Positions 23,520 through 33,840 of a DNA stretch of 64,000 bases are shown in pieces. Source of the stretch: Marasmius tenuissimus (lineage: Eukaryota > Basidiomycota > Agaricomycetes > Agaricales > Marasmiaceae). The notes under the pieces were generated by a model that saw nothing but the letters and a program-made list of their open reading frames with translations, made no database searches and had not been told where the DNA came from. The translations under genes and the position numbers were made by a program. Position 1 is the stretch's first letter, and each line of letters begins with the position of its first letter. The stretch is taken from NCBI GenBank assembly GCA_029532415.1, contig JAQOTA010000053.1, positions 1,860,001 to 1,924,000 of the forward strand, given 5' to 3'.

Positions 23520-25223
23520 CTAAACGATCCTAGTAGACTCCGAATCGTCGTCTGGTGGTTCTGAACCGTCAGTATCGTCGTCTCTCCACAACGTTTCCAG
23601 CTCCAACCCATCCTCCTTCATGCGCGCCAGCATATCATGAGCTTCCTCGCTGAATTGCTGACGACCCCCGTTCAACCCCAGACGCTCCAAAGGTTTGACT
23701 CGGCACCGGTCGCCACTACCGCCGGGGGTGGACGAAGACTTAGAACATCGCGGTGAACACGGCGGTTGTAATCCAGGATTTCGACCAAGATAAAATCTCG
23801 ACGAGATCGTCTCTACGAATAGCGTTCCATCGAAAGAAGAAGAGTCCTCTATATCGTCCTCGAATCCCATCTCTAGGTGTGTGAGATTTGGAAGGAGGAT
23901 ATCCTCGCAGGAGCGACACGACGTCAACGACAGACGTTTGAGCAACGGGGTAGCGAACAAAGTCAACCTCGGACCGTATAGCCAAAAGTCGAGTTCGATG
24001 AGAGACGGGAACGTGGTGAGGATCTCCATGAGAGGTTCGTATTCCATATCAACTTGATGAAAGGTGAGGTGCTGCAGAGGGGGATTGCAGACTTTGAGAA
24101 ACTGGAGTAAGGTTGCCGTCGGGAACACCTCGAGGCATGCGTTGGCTGTGAATGCGGATAGGTGAGGGAGCCTTAGGTAGGGCAGAAAATGGATAGCGGC
24201 TCGATCCAAATCCGCTTCTTCGACATGGTTCATGACGATGATGGATCGGCTGGGGGTCACCTCCAGCTCTGTGAAGGGACCTTGGAGCCTGAGGTAGACA
24301 AGGGTGGAGGAACACTGCTGAAGGATGTTCAGGATGTTGTCTATTGAATGATACGGTGGGTTGTCGGGCGATATCAAAGACAACTGGACCAGTTTCCCAA
24401 GATTTGACATCCGTTGCACCAGTTGCCTTTCAATACCCCATAACTTGAGATACGTGAGGTCAGGCGAGGCGATAGGCGAGTGCGGTGGGTAGGAGAAAGC
24501 TGAAGGGCGTCGAAACCCTCTGGTCTGCGAGTTGAGACTGAAGTGGCGAAGCATCGGAAGCGACGCCGGCATGTCAGGAAAACTATGCATGGGAAGGTCA
24601 AAATCGACGAGAATCCAGCGGTGATGGTGTCGAAAGAGCAAGTTGAGAACTGGGAGGTGAATGGTATTCTTGTAGTCAGAGCGTGCCGTGAGTAAGCAGA
24701 TAAACAATGACCACGAGCCGGACTTGTCCAGGTAGAATTCTGTGAGACCGAGCATCCTTTGAGCAAACGATGCGTCGGCACCTAGCCCAAAAGAGATGGA
24801 TATGGAGGTCCAATATCGTTCGTCTGCATGGATAATTTGGCGCCAACGCGCACATACAGTCCCTAGAACGAGTGGAGAGACGTTGGCTCTGCAGGTTTTG
24901 CCCCAATCGGATGCTTCGTAATGGTCGGTGAAGTCTACGTCGAGAACGATCCTGAAGATGAGGGCAAGGATTTCTGTTGGAAGATGGCAAACGGAGCGCA
25001 AGTCTGTGCAACGGGCAAGTGAAATGTGATGGGTTGTTGACTGAACATCTGTGTATGTTGGCAGAGTGCTAACAACCGGGATACTCGTCAAAAGGAGTTT
25101 GACGACGAGAACTGGGCCACTCACACAGTCATACTCGACTCTGACAGCAAGTCGTGAGCGTGAAGTGCTGCAAACCTCTGAGACTTGGGAGTCTAAAGGT
25201 TGCACAACTTGTCGTTTCTTCAA
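23520..25223 (-). CDS. F-box protein (single exon, 567 aa)
   Basis: A continuous frame of 567 codons. The F-box lies at about residues 75-140: SVCHLPTEILALIFRIVLD, an acidic spacer, then VSPLVLGTVCARWRQI and ERYWTSISIS. The rest is a leucine-rich, LRR-like fold with segments such as LKRLSLTSC and LLPNLTHLEMGF, and a Cys-containing stretch PPCSPRCSK. The tail is acidic. F-box proteins recruit substrates to SCF E3 ubiquitin ligases through Skp1; the LRR-like part would bind the target. Agaricomycetes carry large, fast-evolving sets of these. A full-length but frameshifted relative lies at 10050-11606 and an N-terminal fragment at 33560-33830. The start at 25223 is the first in-frame ATG; a downstream start nearer the F-box cannot be excluded. 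Confidence 0.85.
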   Translation of the reverse strand: MKKRQVVQPLDSQVSEVCSTSRSRLAVRVEYDCVSGPVLVVKLLLTSIPVVSTLPTYTDVQSTTHHISLARCTDLRSVCHLPTEILALIFRIVLDVDFTDHYEASDWGKTCRANVSPLVLGTVCARWRQIIHADERYWTSISISFGLGADASFAQRMLGLTEFYLDKSGSWSLFICLLTARSDYKNTIHLPVLNLLFRHHHRWILVDFDLPMHSFPDMPASLPMLRHFSLNSQTRGFRRPSAFSYPPHSPIASPDLTYLKLWGIERQLVQRMSNLGKLVQLSLISPDNPPYHSIDNILNILQQCSSTLVYLRLQGPFTELEVTPSRSIIVMNHVEEADLDRAAIHFLPYLRLPHLSAFTANACLEVFPTATLLQFLKVCNPPLQHLTFHQVDMEYEPLMEILTTFPSLIELDFWLYGPRLTLFATPLLKRLSLTSCRSCEDILLPNLTHLEMGFEDDIEDSSSFDGTLFVETISSRFYLGRNPGLQPPCSPRCSKSSSTPGGSGDRCRVKPLERLGLNGGRQQFSEEAHDMLARMKEDGLELETLWRDDDTDGSEPPDDDSESTRIV

Positions 25224-25556
25224 GCTTCTCGTTCAACTCCAATCTCGTAGCTTGGCGACTTTGTCGAGGGAGAGTAGAAGAGAAAGGACGTGCCTAGGCC
25301 ACGTGTTAATACACGGAGATTGAATCCAACGATGGCGATTAACCGGGCTCCCTGAGACACTCGAGTCTTCCCATCCTCGCCAGTGACCACGGTCGCCGGT
25401 GTTTAACGTGTTCATTGTTCATCGCTCCCTGAGGCCGTCCGTCAAGTATCGACCTGGGTCACGGTCGCGGAAAGTGTCACGTTGTGGATCAAAATGGGCG
25501 TTTAAATGCCATGGAGCATCGTCATGTGTTGACTACAACGCATGGGCGACTCGTAG

Positions 25557-25581
25557 TTGCCTTTTCTCTTGACCATCACCC
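25557..25581 (+). promoter_or_regulatory. Conserved upstream motif of GGSFN copy B
   Basis: GTTGCCTTTTCTCTTGACCATCACC lies 63 bp before the ATG at 25645 and matches the 25-mer upstream of the intact copies. Confidence 0.5.
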
Positions 25582-25644
25582 TTCTCCCCTTCTCTTCCTC
25601 TGTATACTCGGCGCAAACCCTTTCGCTCGCGAGTTCGATGCTCG

Positions 25645-26528
25645 ATGCGCTTCCAGTTCTTGAAAAAGGCACGCCGGAACTTTCAGGTCATCGGCGGTAG
25701 TTTCGACCCAATTCAAACAACAGTCTCAAGACCACTTCCTTCCGACCCGCGCAGTCTAAAAGCCTCTTCCTTCTATCATTGGTTTGCCTACGACGACGAT
25801 CACTCTCCTCCTCTCACGTGGTGTCTGTCATAGACTCGGCCTTCCCATCGACCTCGATCTCGAAAACTACGTCTTCCGACCTGAAAAATACGAACGAATA
25901 CGCCAATATCAACATCCCAGAGGCTTCGACCCTCCCACGACTTGTTGGCCATTATCGCCTTACTTATCTTCCCGCCTACGGATGACTCAGATCAGTTTGA
26001 ATCCTACGAGGTTTACTTCATCACTCCCACCTCTTTGACATAGTCTGACCTTCCCTGATTTCGTCGGCACAACCACCGCCCCAAAGTAGACTCCCCGAGA
26101 CGGTTGGGGCCCGCTAGCTGTTGGTCGGCTCTCCTGTAGATCAGAATTTGTTGGAAAACGGGCTGACCAGGTGCGTCCGAAGCGATAATCTTTTTTATTG
26201 GATACTCACACTCTGAGTAGGCTCATAATTCCGGGGGAACATCCGCAAAAGTCTCGCTTGGTTTCGAATTGTGATGTAGAACATGCCTGGCTGTCGCAAT
26301 CAGCAAGCATTTTTCATGCTCGCGGAATTGCTCCAGACGATGATTCAAATATTTATAGTGCGTTATCAGACTCTTGCTCTCAGTCCCATCAACTACCGCG
26401 GGATATGCGACCTCCAGAACCCGACATGGGCCCACCAGCTTTTGGTCGCCCATTTTCCGTCCATTCCCCAGGGAGTCACAAGTGAATCAGGCCCTACGAC
26501 GGAGACTGAGACTCTCGACGTCGACTAA
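25645..26528 (+). pseudogene. GGSFN-family copy B, deleted and scrambled
   Basis: The first 62-codon frame joins the N-terminal leader (FLKKARRNFQVIGGSF) directly to the C-terminal domain (LKASSFYHWFAYDDDHSPPL), skipping all middle exons. The C-terminal domain then runs out of frame to about 26040 (HRLGLPIDLDLENY, YQHPRGFDP). After that comes a piece that belongs before it: the ENGLTR splice boundary at about 26150 and the exon AWLSQSASIFHARGIAPDDD. The tail exon ends TETETLDVD at 26528. The block order is therefore leader, C-domain, penultimate block, tail. This needs a deletion plus a duplication or translocation within the locus. Confidence 0.75.
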
Positions 26529-26910
26529 TATTGTGATTGAAGGTAAAGTCAACCACCCCGTACCTCTGCAGAACACGCAACTCAAGCATCTTCAGGATTC
26601 GTCACGAGCTGGCTGCTTGTATATATTCTTCCTCGTCGGTTCAGTTAGTCTGCCAGTAGACGAGGGTCTCAATCACAGAGGTCCCGGGCGAGAATTCCCT
26701 CTGTTCCGTGCATCAGCAACTGCAGAATCGTGATGGCCAAGTCTTGATGAATACGCCCGTCATTGCTACTTGTATCAGCAACTAGTATAGGAATCTACAA
26801 ATCCATACGGCTCCAGTCTCTCCTATTGCACTCGCTATATCTCATTCGAGGAGACTATCCCGATATTACAATGTATAGACCCGTCGACGTTCCAGGATGG
26901 GAGGACTTGG
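26529..26910. other. 3' flank shared with other GGSFN copies
   Basis: The segment up to about 26700 (GTACCTCTGCAGAACACGC and following) resembles the sequence downstream of the copy ending at 36416 (GTACCTCTGCAGTCAATGC). It is conserved 3' flank rather than coding. No gene seen. Confidence 0.5.
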
Positions 26911-27268
26911 TCAGCAACCCGCGCCCTGACAACACTTCTTCTAAGCAGCTTGTTAGTAAGGGATGCATGCACTCAAACGGAACACAAAAGCTTACTGGGT
27001 CCTCAAGAGGGTTGGAACACCCACATGTCTGAAGCACAAGTTTGTCATTAGAGGGGATGACCGCGGGTTCAGAGTCGCTGTTTACACCTACTGAACTGAG
27101 GGGATCCATGCATCTACGCCCGACCTGAGGCACAACGTTTGGAGCGAGTGTATCTTTGAAGCTCCGTGCTTTGGCGGGGACCACACTGGAAAGTGTACCG
27201 GTTGGTGAAAGTAGTGCCAGCAGCGCCAGAGTTGTGACCAGGAAATGTAGACGTGTGTATAACGCCAT
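26911..27268 (-). CDS. Small secreted cysteine-rich peptide S2
   Basis: Exons 27092-27268, 26996-27028 and 26911-26940 join in phase 0 to give 79 residues. The signal peptide is MALYTRLHFLVTTLALLALL. A spacer (ARSFKDTLAPNVVPQVGRR) ends in a dibasic pair. The core has six cysteines at 53, 61, 63, 73, 74 and 79: RRCMDPLSS, TCGCSNPLEDP and KKCCQGAGC, one piece per exon. The exon structure, signal peptide and NPL/DPL motif match S1 and S3, although one cysteine of the first CC pair is shifted (CGC). An in-frame ATG four codons upstream (27280) is an alternative start. It lies tail-to-tail with the scrambled GGSFN copy B. No known family recognised. Confidence 0.7.
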
Positions 27269-27369
27269 CGTGGCGTTCAATGAAATGATGGGCTTTGGTT
27301 GTTATAGGATCGTTGTAAAAATGGCAGCGTCCTCTTTATGAACTCTTTTGATTAGGAATGACTCCTTTC

Positions 27370-27512
27370 CCGCTCATCAAGCCAATACTAAATCAAGCCG
27401 AGCTATCGGTCGCGATAATGTAGCTCTTTGCGGTTGATCATACTACGATGATACTAGTATGATGGAAAAGTATTCACTGACTACTTGATGCACAGGATAA
27501 AACGGGATGATG
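27370..27512 (-). promoter_or_regulatory. Conserved upstream block of peptide S2
   Basis: CCCGCTCATCAAGCCAATA and the later TATTCACTGACTACTTGATG, followed by CACAG and AAACGGGATGATG, match blocks upstream of S1 and S3 at similar distances from the start. Confidence 0.5.
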
Positions 27513-27944
27513 CGGGCTCAAGTAGATTATTAACGCGTGAGTATGGGTCAGGTCCATTGCCAAGGTTTCAAACTTGAGCGTCAGCGAAAGGCGAATACAT
27601 TCTTGAGTTCGGACCGACGGACGAGAGGCCTGGTGCCTTGGTTGCGCGTTCTTGGCCTCGGATGAGTTGTTCCATGAGGTTATATCAGCCCCGGGATTAG
27701 GTACTTGGTAAAGAGCGATACAGTTGGCTTCATCTACGGCTGTCCCTTGTGCTTTGACCCTGCCGTCGAACGAACCCAATAATTCTAGCTCGTGAACCAA
27801 AGGTGTTTCCGACGACTTTGTGACTATCCCATTCTGCTTTGTCGAGGTATGTAAGCTTGCGAGGAAGGCGTCGAATGCCGGCATCGTGAGTCGTGATGGT
27901 TGTGTTCTGTGCGAGAACCGCCTAGCATTGATCATGTCATACAA
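27474..27944 (-). CDS. Unrecognised 156-codon ORF
   Basis: A continuous frame with a plausible stretch PAFDAFLASLHTSTKQNG but no signal peptide, domain or paralog I can identify. It overlaps the conserved upstream block of S2, so it may be chance. I keep it as hypothetical only. Confidence 0.2.
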   Translation of the reverse strand: MYDMINARRFSHRTQPSRLTMPAFDAFLASLHTSTKQNGIVTKSSETPLVHELELLGSFDGRVKAQGTAVDEANCIALYQVPNPGADITSWNNSSEAKNAQPRHQASRPSVRTQECIRLSLTLKFETLAMDLTHTHALIIYLSPHHPVLSCASSSQ

Positions 27945-28273
27945 GGGTCTGCTGCTGCTGCTGTAGCGTCGAGTCGTCGATCAAAGTTTACGGGAATGAG
28001 GTGACGCACAAGCTTGGCTGGCGGAGTGCCTAGTGGAGTGTTACCTTCATCATGATGTTGCAAGATACCATCGAAACTCGACGGTAAAGAGAAGCCGAGA
28101 GAAGTGGTTTACGCCTGTCCATTGCACTGTTAGCCTGACTAATTGAGGGATTGAAACGATAGACAGGCGAGAGGGCACTCAGTGAGAATTTGTACCATTC
28201 CCGAGTCTTGCTTTTCGATGACTGTGACCTTGGAGGAGAGGTTGGAATTTGGATGTTTGCGTCATGATAGTCG

Positions 28274-28310
28274 CGGTTTGAGCGAGAAGCCCGTCATTGG
28301 TGGGCGCTTA
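28274..28310 (+). repeat. Dispersed repeat word, also at 42466-42502 and 7457-7481(-)
   Basis: GGTTTGAGCGAGAAGCC, then GTCATTGGTGGGCGCTTA, recurs at 42466-42502 with three changes. The end part recurs inverted near 7457-7481. The flanks at 28200-28450 and 42400-42560 are also loosely similar, so a larger decayed repeat is likely. Confidence 0.5.
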
Positions 28311-28653
28311 TTCAGCCCTTCCGGTACGAGGACCTTGTTCGGGACCCGGGTCTCGGACCGACATTTGTCTCTTCCCACAATTTCGATGATCAATTGCTCT
28401 CCTAGAGGCTGTTCGTCGACGACGAAGCTCTACTTAATCGGACTAATCGTACTAAGAGCTTGAAGGAGATGTTACAACCAGTCCGGTACATTTTCCCCGA
28501 TTTCAATCCTCGCCACTGATCCACGATGACGGCCTACAGAAGGACCAGGATGGGTATTGCTGTTGCGCACTGCGCAGCGGGATATGATGCATTAACCACA
28601 GCTTTCGGACGAATTCCCTTATCCCTTGACGACCACCTTCTTCCCGCACGTGC

Positions 28654-28882
28654 AATGTCTTCCGAGTTCTTCCACAAGGCACAGAGCTTCCAGATTACCG
28701 GCAGCAGCTTCAGCCAGGTTCAGGGAGACCAGTTCAACAGTTATACGACAACGATGGTGCAAACGAAGGAGGAGGAACGCACAGAGTTGCGATACTTATT
28801 GGCTCCGGAATATACGGCTGTGGTGACTGAGCGTGCAGAATTATGGACAATGGGTCACGTTGAGGGCCGGAATCTAGGCTGA
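28654..28882 (+). pseudogene. Leader-only GGSFN copy
   Basis: The ATG at 28654 opens MSSEFFHKAQSFQITGSSF, followed by SQVQGDQFNSYTTTMVQTKE, a clear match to exon 1 of the intact genes. After ERTE the GTGAGC donor is lost, and the frame runs through unrelated sequence to a stop at 28882. No later exons follow. A weak version of the upstream motif is present (CCCTTATCCCTTGACGACCACC). Confidence 0.7.
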
Positions 28883-30170
28883 GGGGGTTGGACAAGGGTA
28901 CAAATCAGACACCGACCTGCATCACTAGATCACCGAGGACCTGCCGCCGAGGACCGTGCTCTTGGCAAGCTGCATCATATTGGTTCTGCTACACCGTCTC
29001 CCCAACTATTACGCATCTTGCATCGGTTTCTTCATCCTTTATCTCGTGGTTTGAATCTTCCTTTGGTATCTTACTGCGGTTACTCCCTCCACACTCACGA
29101 ACGACACATCTACCCCATGTTGAACCATTCATCTTGCTTGTTAAGTAGGATACACTAAAGGATCATTACCTTTTGGGCGAGGAGTCTCAGCTCCTTACGA
29201 ACTCGACACTTTTGAACATTCTCAACGGCCACATACGTAACACTGCATTCAAGGCCTCCTCCTCCGTACCCCACTCTACCAAGGGTACTCAGTTCATTGA
29301 ATACTTGCGTATTATACTCGAGTAAGGAGATTGACATGTCCAACTACGTATCCACGACGAACACCATTCATCCAACCAAATCAAGACTCAGAAAGTCACG
29401 TCGAACTGAGCATACTCGAATTTCATACGAAGCGATGAACCATCAGACCGCTCTGTTACAAGGCTACATTTGGGCGCAACCAGGATACAGGACTAGAGAA
29501 GTTACAGATCACCCATCTCTGTGCGGGAAGGGCCGATCCTATATCCTATAATCTGCCGTGCCCTGGTATGACTTTCAATTCCACTTCCGGTGCGAGAGAA
29601 CCGAGCTCTGCCTCGAGCGGGGTGTCCCCGTCCAGGTTTTCCCCCAAACATTCGGACCGACATGATTCAAGATCTTTAGACTCCGACTATTCGAAGGAGG
29701 CGGGTCAGAATTTGCACTCACAAAATCTCGTCGCGAATTCTGAGAGATCTGTGTGGTGGTTTGGGGGTAAGCGAGCATGGGCCTGAGTAGCCAAAAGGGT
29801 TTGCTGTGCCTGGTGGATTCTTGTGGGTCCAACAGGGTTCAAATTTTCCGCCCCGGGCCGACACCCTCTTTTCCCGCGACTTCCATGTTCGACTCTCCCT
29901 GAAGTGCTCACTGCTCACCTTCCACACAACGTACCATCTTATCGAAAATTCAGCGCATGCAAGCAACGACAAAGGAGAATACATTATCAGAGGAGTTGGC
30001 ACGCAAAAGAGGGTACGTATCACTCCGGTGAGTCGTCTTTTGCGGAATTGAATCTGCGCCGCTGACAACGGTCTGAAGGCTGTCAAAGTGAGTCACAATC
30101 GTGCAACGTTGCAGTCCAAAGCTGTGTTGCTGTTGAGCGGCATAACCTGCATGTGTTGACCACGACGCAT
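28883..30170. other. No gene; 29740-30060 duplicated at 38205-38510
   Basis: The stretch from about 29740 (GTGTGGTGGTTTGG...) through TTCTTGTGGGTCCAAC and the GTATCACTCCGGTGAGTCGT block recurs upstream of the copy at 38714. Copies C and E therefore share at least 0.5 kb of 5' flank. Nothing coding is recognised. Confidence 0.5.
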
Positions 30171-30195
30171 CTTGCCTTATCCCTTAACCATCACC
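30171..30195 (+). promoter_or_regulatory. Conserved upstream motif of GGSFN copy C
   Basis: CTTGCCTTATCCCTTAACCATCACC ends 47 bp before the ATG at 30243. Confidence 0.6.
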
Positions 30196-30242
30196 AAGTT
30201 TTCCCCTCTATCAAATTCTTCTACCCGTACAGTGTACACTCG

Positions 30243-32236
30243 ATGTTCTCCCAGTTTTTCCGAAAGGCGCGAAATTTTCAGGTCACTGGTGGCAGTTTTA
30301 ACCATGTTCAGGGAGACCAGATCCACTATACCACTACGATTGTTCAGGCAAATGATAAGGAGCCCACAGAATTCGATGAGGTGAGCGCGCGGATAACGCT
30401 GTGTCGTACATTGAAGGATCTAACTGCAGTCGTAGTATTTCAATGTGAAGCTTGGCGGGATTTGCAAGCTACGGGATGTTGGGTGCTCTACGTATCAGGA
30501 TAGAGCATGGTGGGGAAGCGGGCTGCACGTTGACAGGACGGTTTGTACAGCAAGAGTGCTAGAGCAGTCGGAAATGGTGTTTACGGTGGTCCAGTATAGC
30601 GGACCAGATGCAGAGAGAGTACACCCATTGATTTTCGAGCTCAGTGAACCGTCTAATTTCTTTTCTAGGCTTTTGTGGAAGACTTTCGGACATTATCGAG
30701 AATACTGTGAGTTCTATCCTAATCCTTTCTTTTCATGATTGTGGATGCTCAGCTTGTTCCAGTCACTCAAATGTGGCGCAAATTTACGGTTACAACGAAT
30801 CAAAAATTCCCTCGCTGATATTGTACAATGGTGAGTGGTCGGATTTGTATGTCGGGCTGATCTGATGTTCTGTTGCAGAACTGGTACCGGCTGCGCACTT
30901 GGATGCAGGGTGGTTGGGTGGGAAGTATCTCAGTAGTCTAGCTGTAAGTGCTCAGTGCAATATTCGGATCCTGTTGAATGAACAAGTTACAGTCCCAATT
31001 GGGTTGCCAATACAGGGAGTTGTGGATGGATTGTGGGAGAGGAGTTATTTGTCGTGGTCCACCAGGGCCAGACAAGTTGTTATTGTGGGGCAGTTTCGCG
31101 GGTGAGATCGGAGACTTGCCTTTCACCGCGGAACTTGTCCTTCAAGAAGATGTGTTGAGACGCTTCTTGGCGAGTCTAAAGCTGAAGCAAGTGGATCGCA
31201 TGGTCGTGTGGCATTTCGGGCACCGGTCGGCAGATGTTCATGAGCCGTCGTCCGAGGGTTTGATTGGGATGGCTGAACGAGTTGTTCAGCCGACCATTTT
31301 TTCGACGCTGACCAACTCCCCCATCGCTGTCGCAAACAACAATGCGGCCTGGGAGAGCTTTGGCGACTCTCTTTCAGATCCGAAATCGTTGGAGAATGGG
31401 CTTACCAGGTGCGTTCGAACGATTGATTCCCTTATTTTTCTGACACATCGAGTAGATTCACACTCGCTGGTCCACCCTGGCGGTATCATCATTTTCGTTT
31501 GGAATGGAATCGGAATGCAGGCTATGCCTGGATGTCCCAAGCTTGGAGCATCTTTCACGCTCGTGGAATCAGTTTAGAGGATGATTTGCGTGCCTACAGT
31601 GCGTTATCAGGCCGACATTCCCTTTCTGCCTACTGACATCTTCCAGGACTTGTCTTCCCTTGCGCCGAATTGCAACTCACTTTCGTGGAATACTCTCAAA
31701 CTCAACTTGAACGACAATCTCAACAGCCGATCTACTTCTTTGTTCGTCCGCCACCTTCCGACCTGGGCAAGTGCGAAACCTCTGTCATGCACCACTGGTC
31801 TTTCCACGAAGATGGCCGCTATCCTCTTCCTCACAAAATCTGTCATAGCCTTGGCCTTCCCATGAAGCTTGAATTCCATCCTTTCTCCCATTTGCGGTCT
31901 TCGTCCAACGAAGACTACCAGAGGCTACGCCAATATCAACTCCTTCAAGGCTTTGACCCTTCTACGACCGATTTTACCTGGCATGTTGGATTTGATCAGC
32001 ACCTCTTCCGGCCTGTGAACTTCGACTCTGATCGTTTTGAAATCCTAAAAGGTGCTTCATCACTCTGACCTCTTTGGTGTAGCCTCACCCTTATTCCGCT
32101 AGCAGGATCTCCATTTGAAATTACAGCCTCAATGCCGACATCCGACATTCAGGCGATGAAAGACCTGAATTTGGTACATCCGACTCCGCGATCTGCGACC
32201 ACTACCAAGCTCTACCGCTCGACAGAGGCTCACTAG
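30243..32236 (+). CDS. GGSFN-family protein, copy C
   Basis: Nine exons with consistent phases give about 520 residues. Exon 1 (30243-30380, 46 codons) holds the leader FSQFFRKARNFQVTGGSFNH and GDQ. Exon 2 (30436-30618) has LGGICKLRDVGCSTY and FTVVQYSGPDAER. Later exons give VEDFRTLSRIL, NVAQIYGYNESKIPSLILYN, ELVPAAHLDAGWLGGKYL, the conserved CGRGVICRGPPGP block, QEDVLRRFLASLKLKQVDR, GDSLSDPKSLENGLTR, AWMSQAWSIFHARGISLEDD and the C-terminal PIYFFVRPPPS, HHWSFHEDGR, QLLQGFDPSTTDF. No signal peptide, TM or catalytic motif is evident. This is a family I know only as uncharacterised agaric proteins. The tail exon stops at 32234-32236. In other copies the tail runs further, and here the matching frame (TLDTLDVE, to 32333) is offset by one base, so the tail is probably frameshifted. 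Confidence 0.8.
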
Positions 32237-32689
32237 CTTTCGGTCGCCCTTGTTCCTCCCATCATTCTTGGCAATTTCAAGTGATGAGTCGGTCACTACG
32301 GCGAAGACTCTCGATACGTTGGATGTCGAATGACATGGCGTTTGAACTTCGAAGGTAGAACGATTCGTTGCAGCCAACGCAACTCAAACATTCTCAGGAT
32401 CTGTCACCATTTCTATTCATTTTCCCTCCTCAATTCAGTCGCGTCTAGAGTAGATAGAGCGCGTTTGCAAACCTTCGCACATTGAGACTCTTTCCGCCCT
32501 TTGTTGTACATATATGTATTCTGCTATCAACCCAGTGCATACGATATTGACGAGTCTATTATCGTTGTATCTCAATCCGCTTAGTATTCGTCATTTCGTT
32601 CCAACTCTCATATCTATTATCAACTCCTCGGGACGTCTCATCGGCGAAAGCTATGTCTTCAGTACAAGGAACAGGTGTAATGAAAACGT

Positions 32690-32940
32690 GCCAAGGCCAG
32701 GATCCCAGATTATTCGAGACTAGTATTGAGGGTAGCGTAGACGAATAAATACATCGATAGGCACGCCTTGTATAAGGAAGGGATGTAAGGGGACGTGGGG
32801 CACGCCCAGTGTCCACTGGCAGCGGTTGCTCGTCGTGCATAATTACCTTCAGAAGCCGCATCGCGAGAAACCATGGTTCAACGTTAGACCCTCTCTTCGC
32901 GAGATGGTGCAACCCCTTGAGAATATGTCCATGTGAAATT
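32690..32940 (-). pseudogene. Relic of the 3' end of the S33 peptidase gene
   Basis: This matches 43640-43870, the end of the intact peptidase. The words HHLAKRG and the flanking ACCCTCTCTTCGCGAGRTGGTG are shared, and so is downstream sequence with GAATAAATACAT. Only the last few codons plus 3' flank are present. Confidence 0.65.
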
Positions 32941-32999
32941 GACTAGCGTGTGTTCGAATTATATAAGGTTCTGGTTGTAGTTCCGTTGCCTGTGCTTGT

Positions 33000-33550
33000 G
33001 TGCTTGTGGCCCACCCATTGGCATTAGTCGTGTTCAAAGTGAGCATACGTGCACCTGCCACCTACCCCACCAGCTGTCATATTAGTGAACACCTCCTTCG
33101 ACCCTCAACACTGAGCTTATCCTGCAACGGAGAACGTTACATCGTGAGGCACATCCTACAAGGCGCGCGAGTACAGTCAGTACCAGAGCAACACTTGAGA
33201 AAACATCCTTCTGCGCCCCAAATACTCCCTAAGGCCCACGTCAATCCCCTTCCTCTTCGTGAATATATCAATGACCCAGCCTTGCTGTAACCGTTCAAGT
33301 CCGCATTCTGTATCAGCGCTGAACTGCAGTAGTCAGGTAGTATCGTCGGATGGACATCTATTCATCTATTCAGCGTGAAGAGTTGAGAGTTTGAGATCGG
33401 AGAATCCACTCAAAGGTTTGATGAGGATGTGGTTCGACGCTCAATCTGGGCTTGCTTGGGGAGCAGAGCAGTGTGAAATGTTCAACTCGTTCTGTGATGG
33501 AAGTCTGAGCGGTGCCACACGGAGAATTCGGATGAGGGTTTCACCTTCCT
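33000..33550 (-). pseudogene. Relic of FMT1, middle part
   Basis: Colinear with 16690-17330 of the intact gene at the DNA level, including the intron between the ACGTGCACCTGCC region and CACCTCCTTCGACCCTCAACA. The formyltransferase core is recognisable only as degraded sequence with many frame breaks. It is fused at about 33550 to an F-box fragment. Confidence 0.65.
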
Positions 33551-33559
33551 AGCGAAGGA

Positions 33560-33830
33560 GCATCTACAGGGAACAAGCGGCGCACTGGTGCGAGTCCAAG
33601 AGATATGAAAATATCCGGTTTTGATATCCTGGTTCTGCATGGATGAGTTGACGTTGGTGTGCACAGATAGTCGCTAGGACGAGCGGAGAAACATTGACTC
33701 TGGCCAAAGTCTCCCTCAATCGGATGCTGAGCCGTAATCCTCACTGAAGCCTGCGTCGAAAACGATAGATAGTATCAGTACAATAGTTTCTGCCGGAAAA
33801 TGACAGAATGAGCTTCGCGAGTTCGTAAAT
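33560..33830 (-). pseudogene. F-box N-terminal fragment
   Basis: The minus-strand translation CHFPAETIVLILSIVFDAGF, then a stop and the frame-changed block around QPESMFLRSSRLSVHTNVNS, aligns with the F-box region of the gene at 23520-25223 (CHLPTEILALIFRIVLDVDF). Only about 90 codons are represented. Confidence 0.6.
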
Positions 33831-33840
33831 TCGGGGTCTT

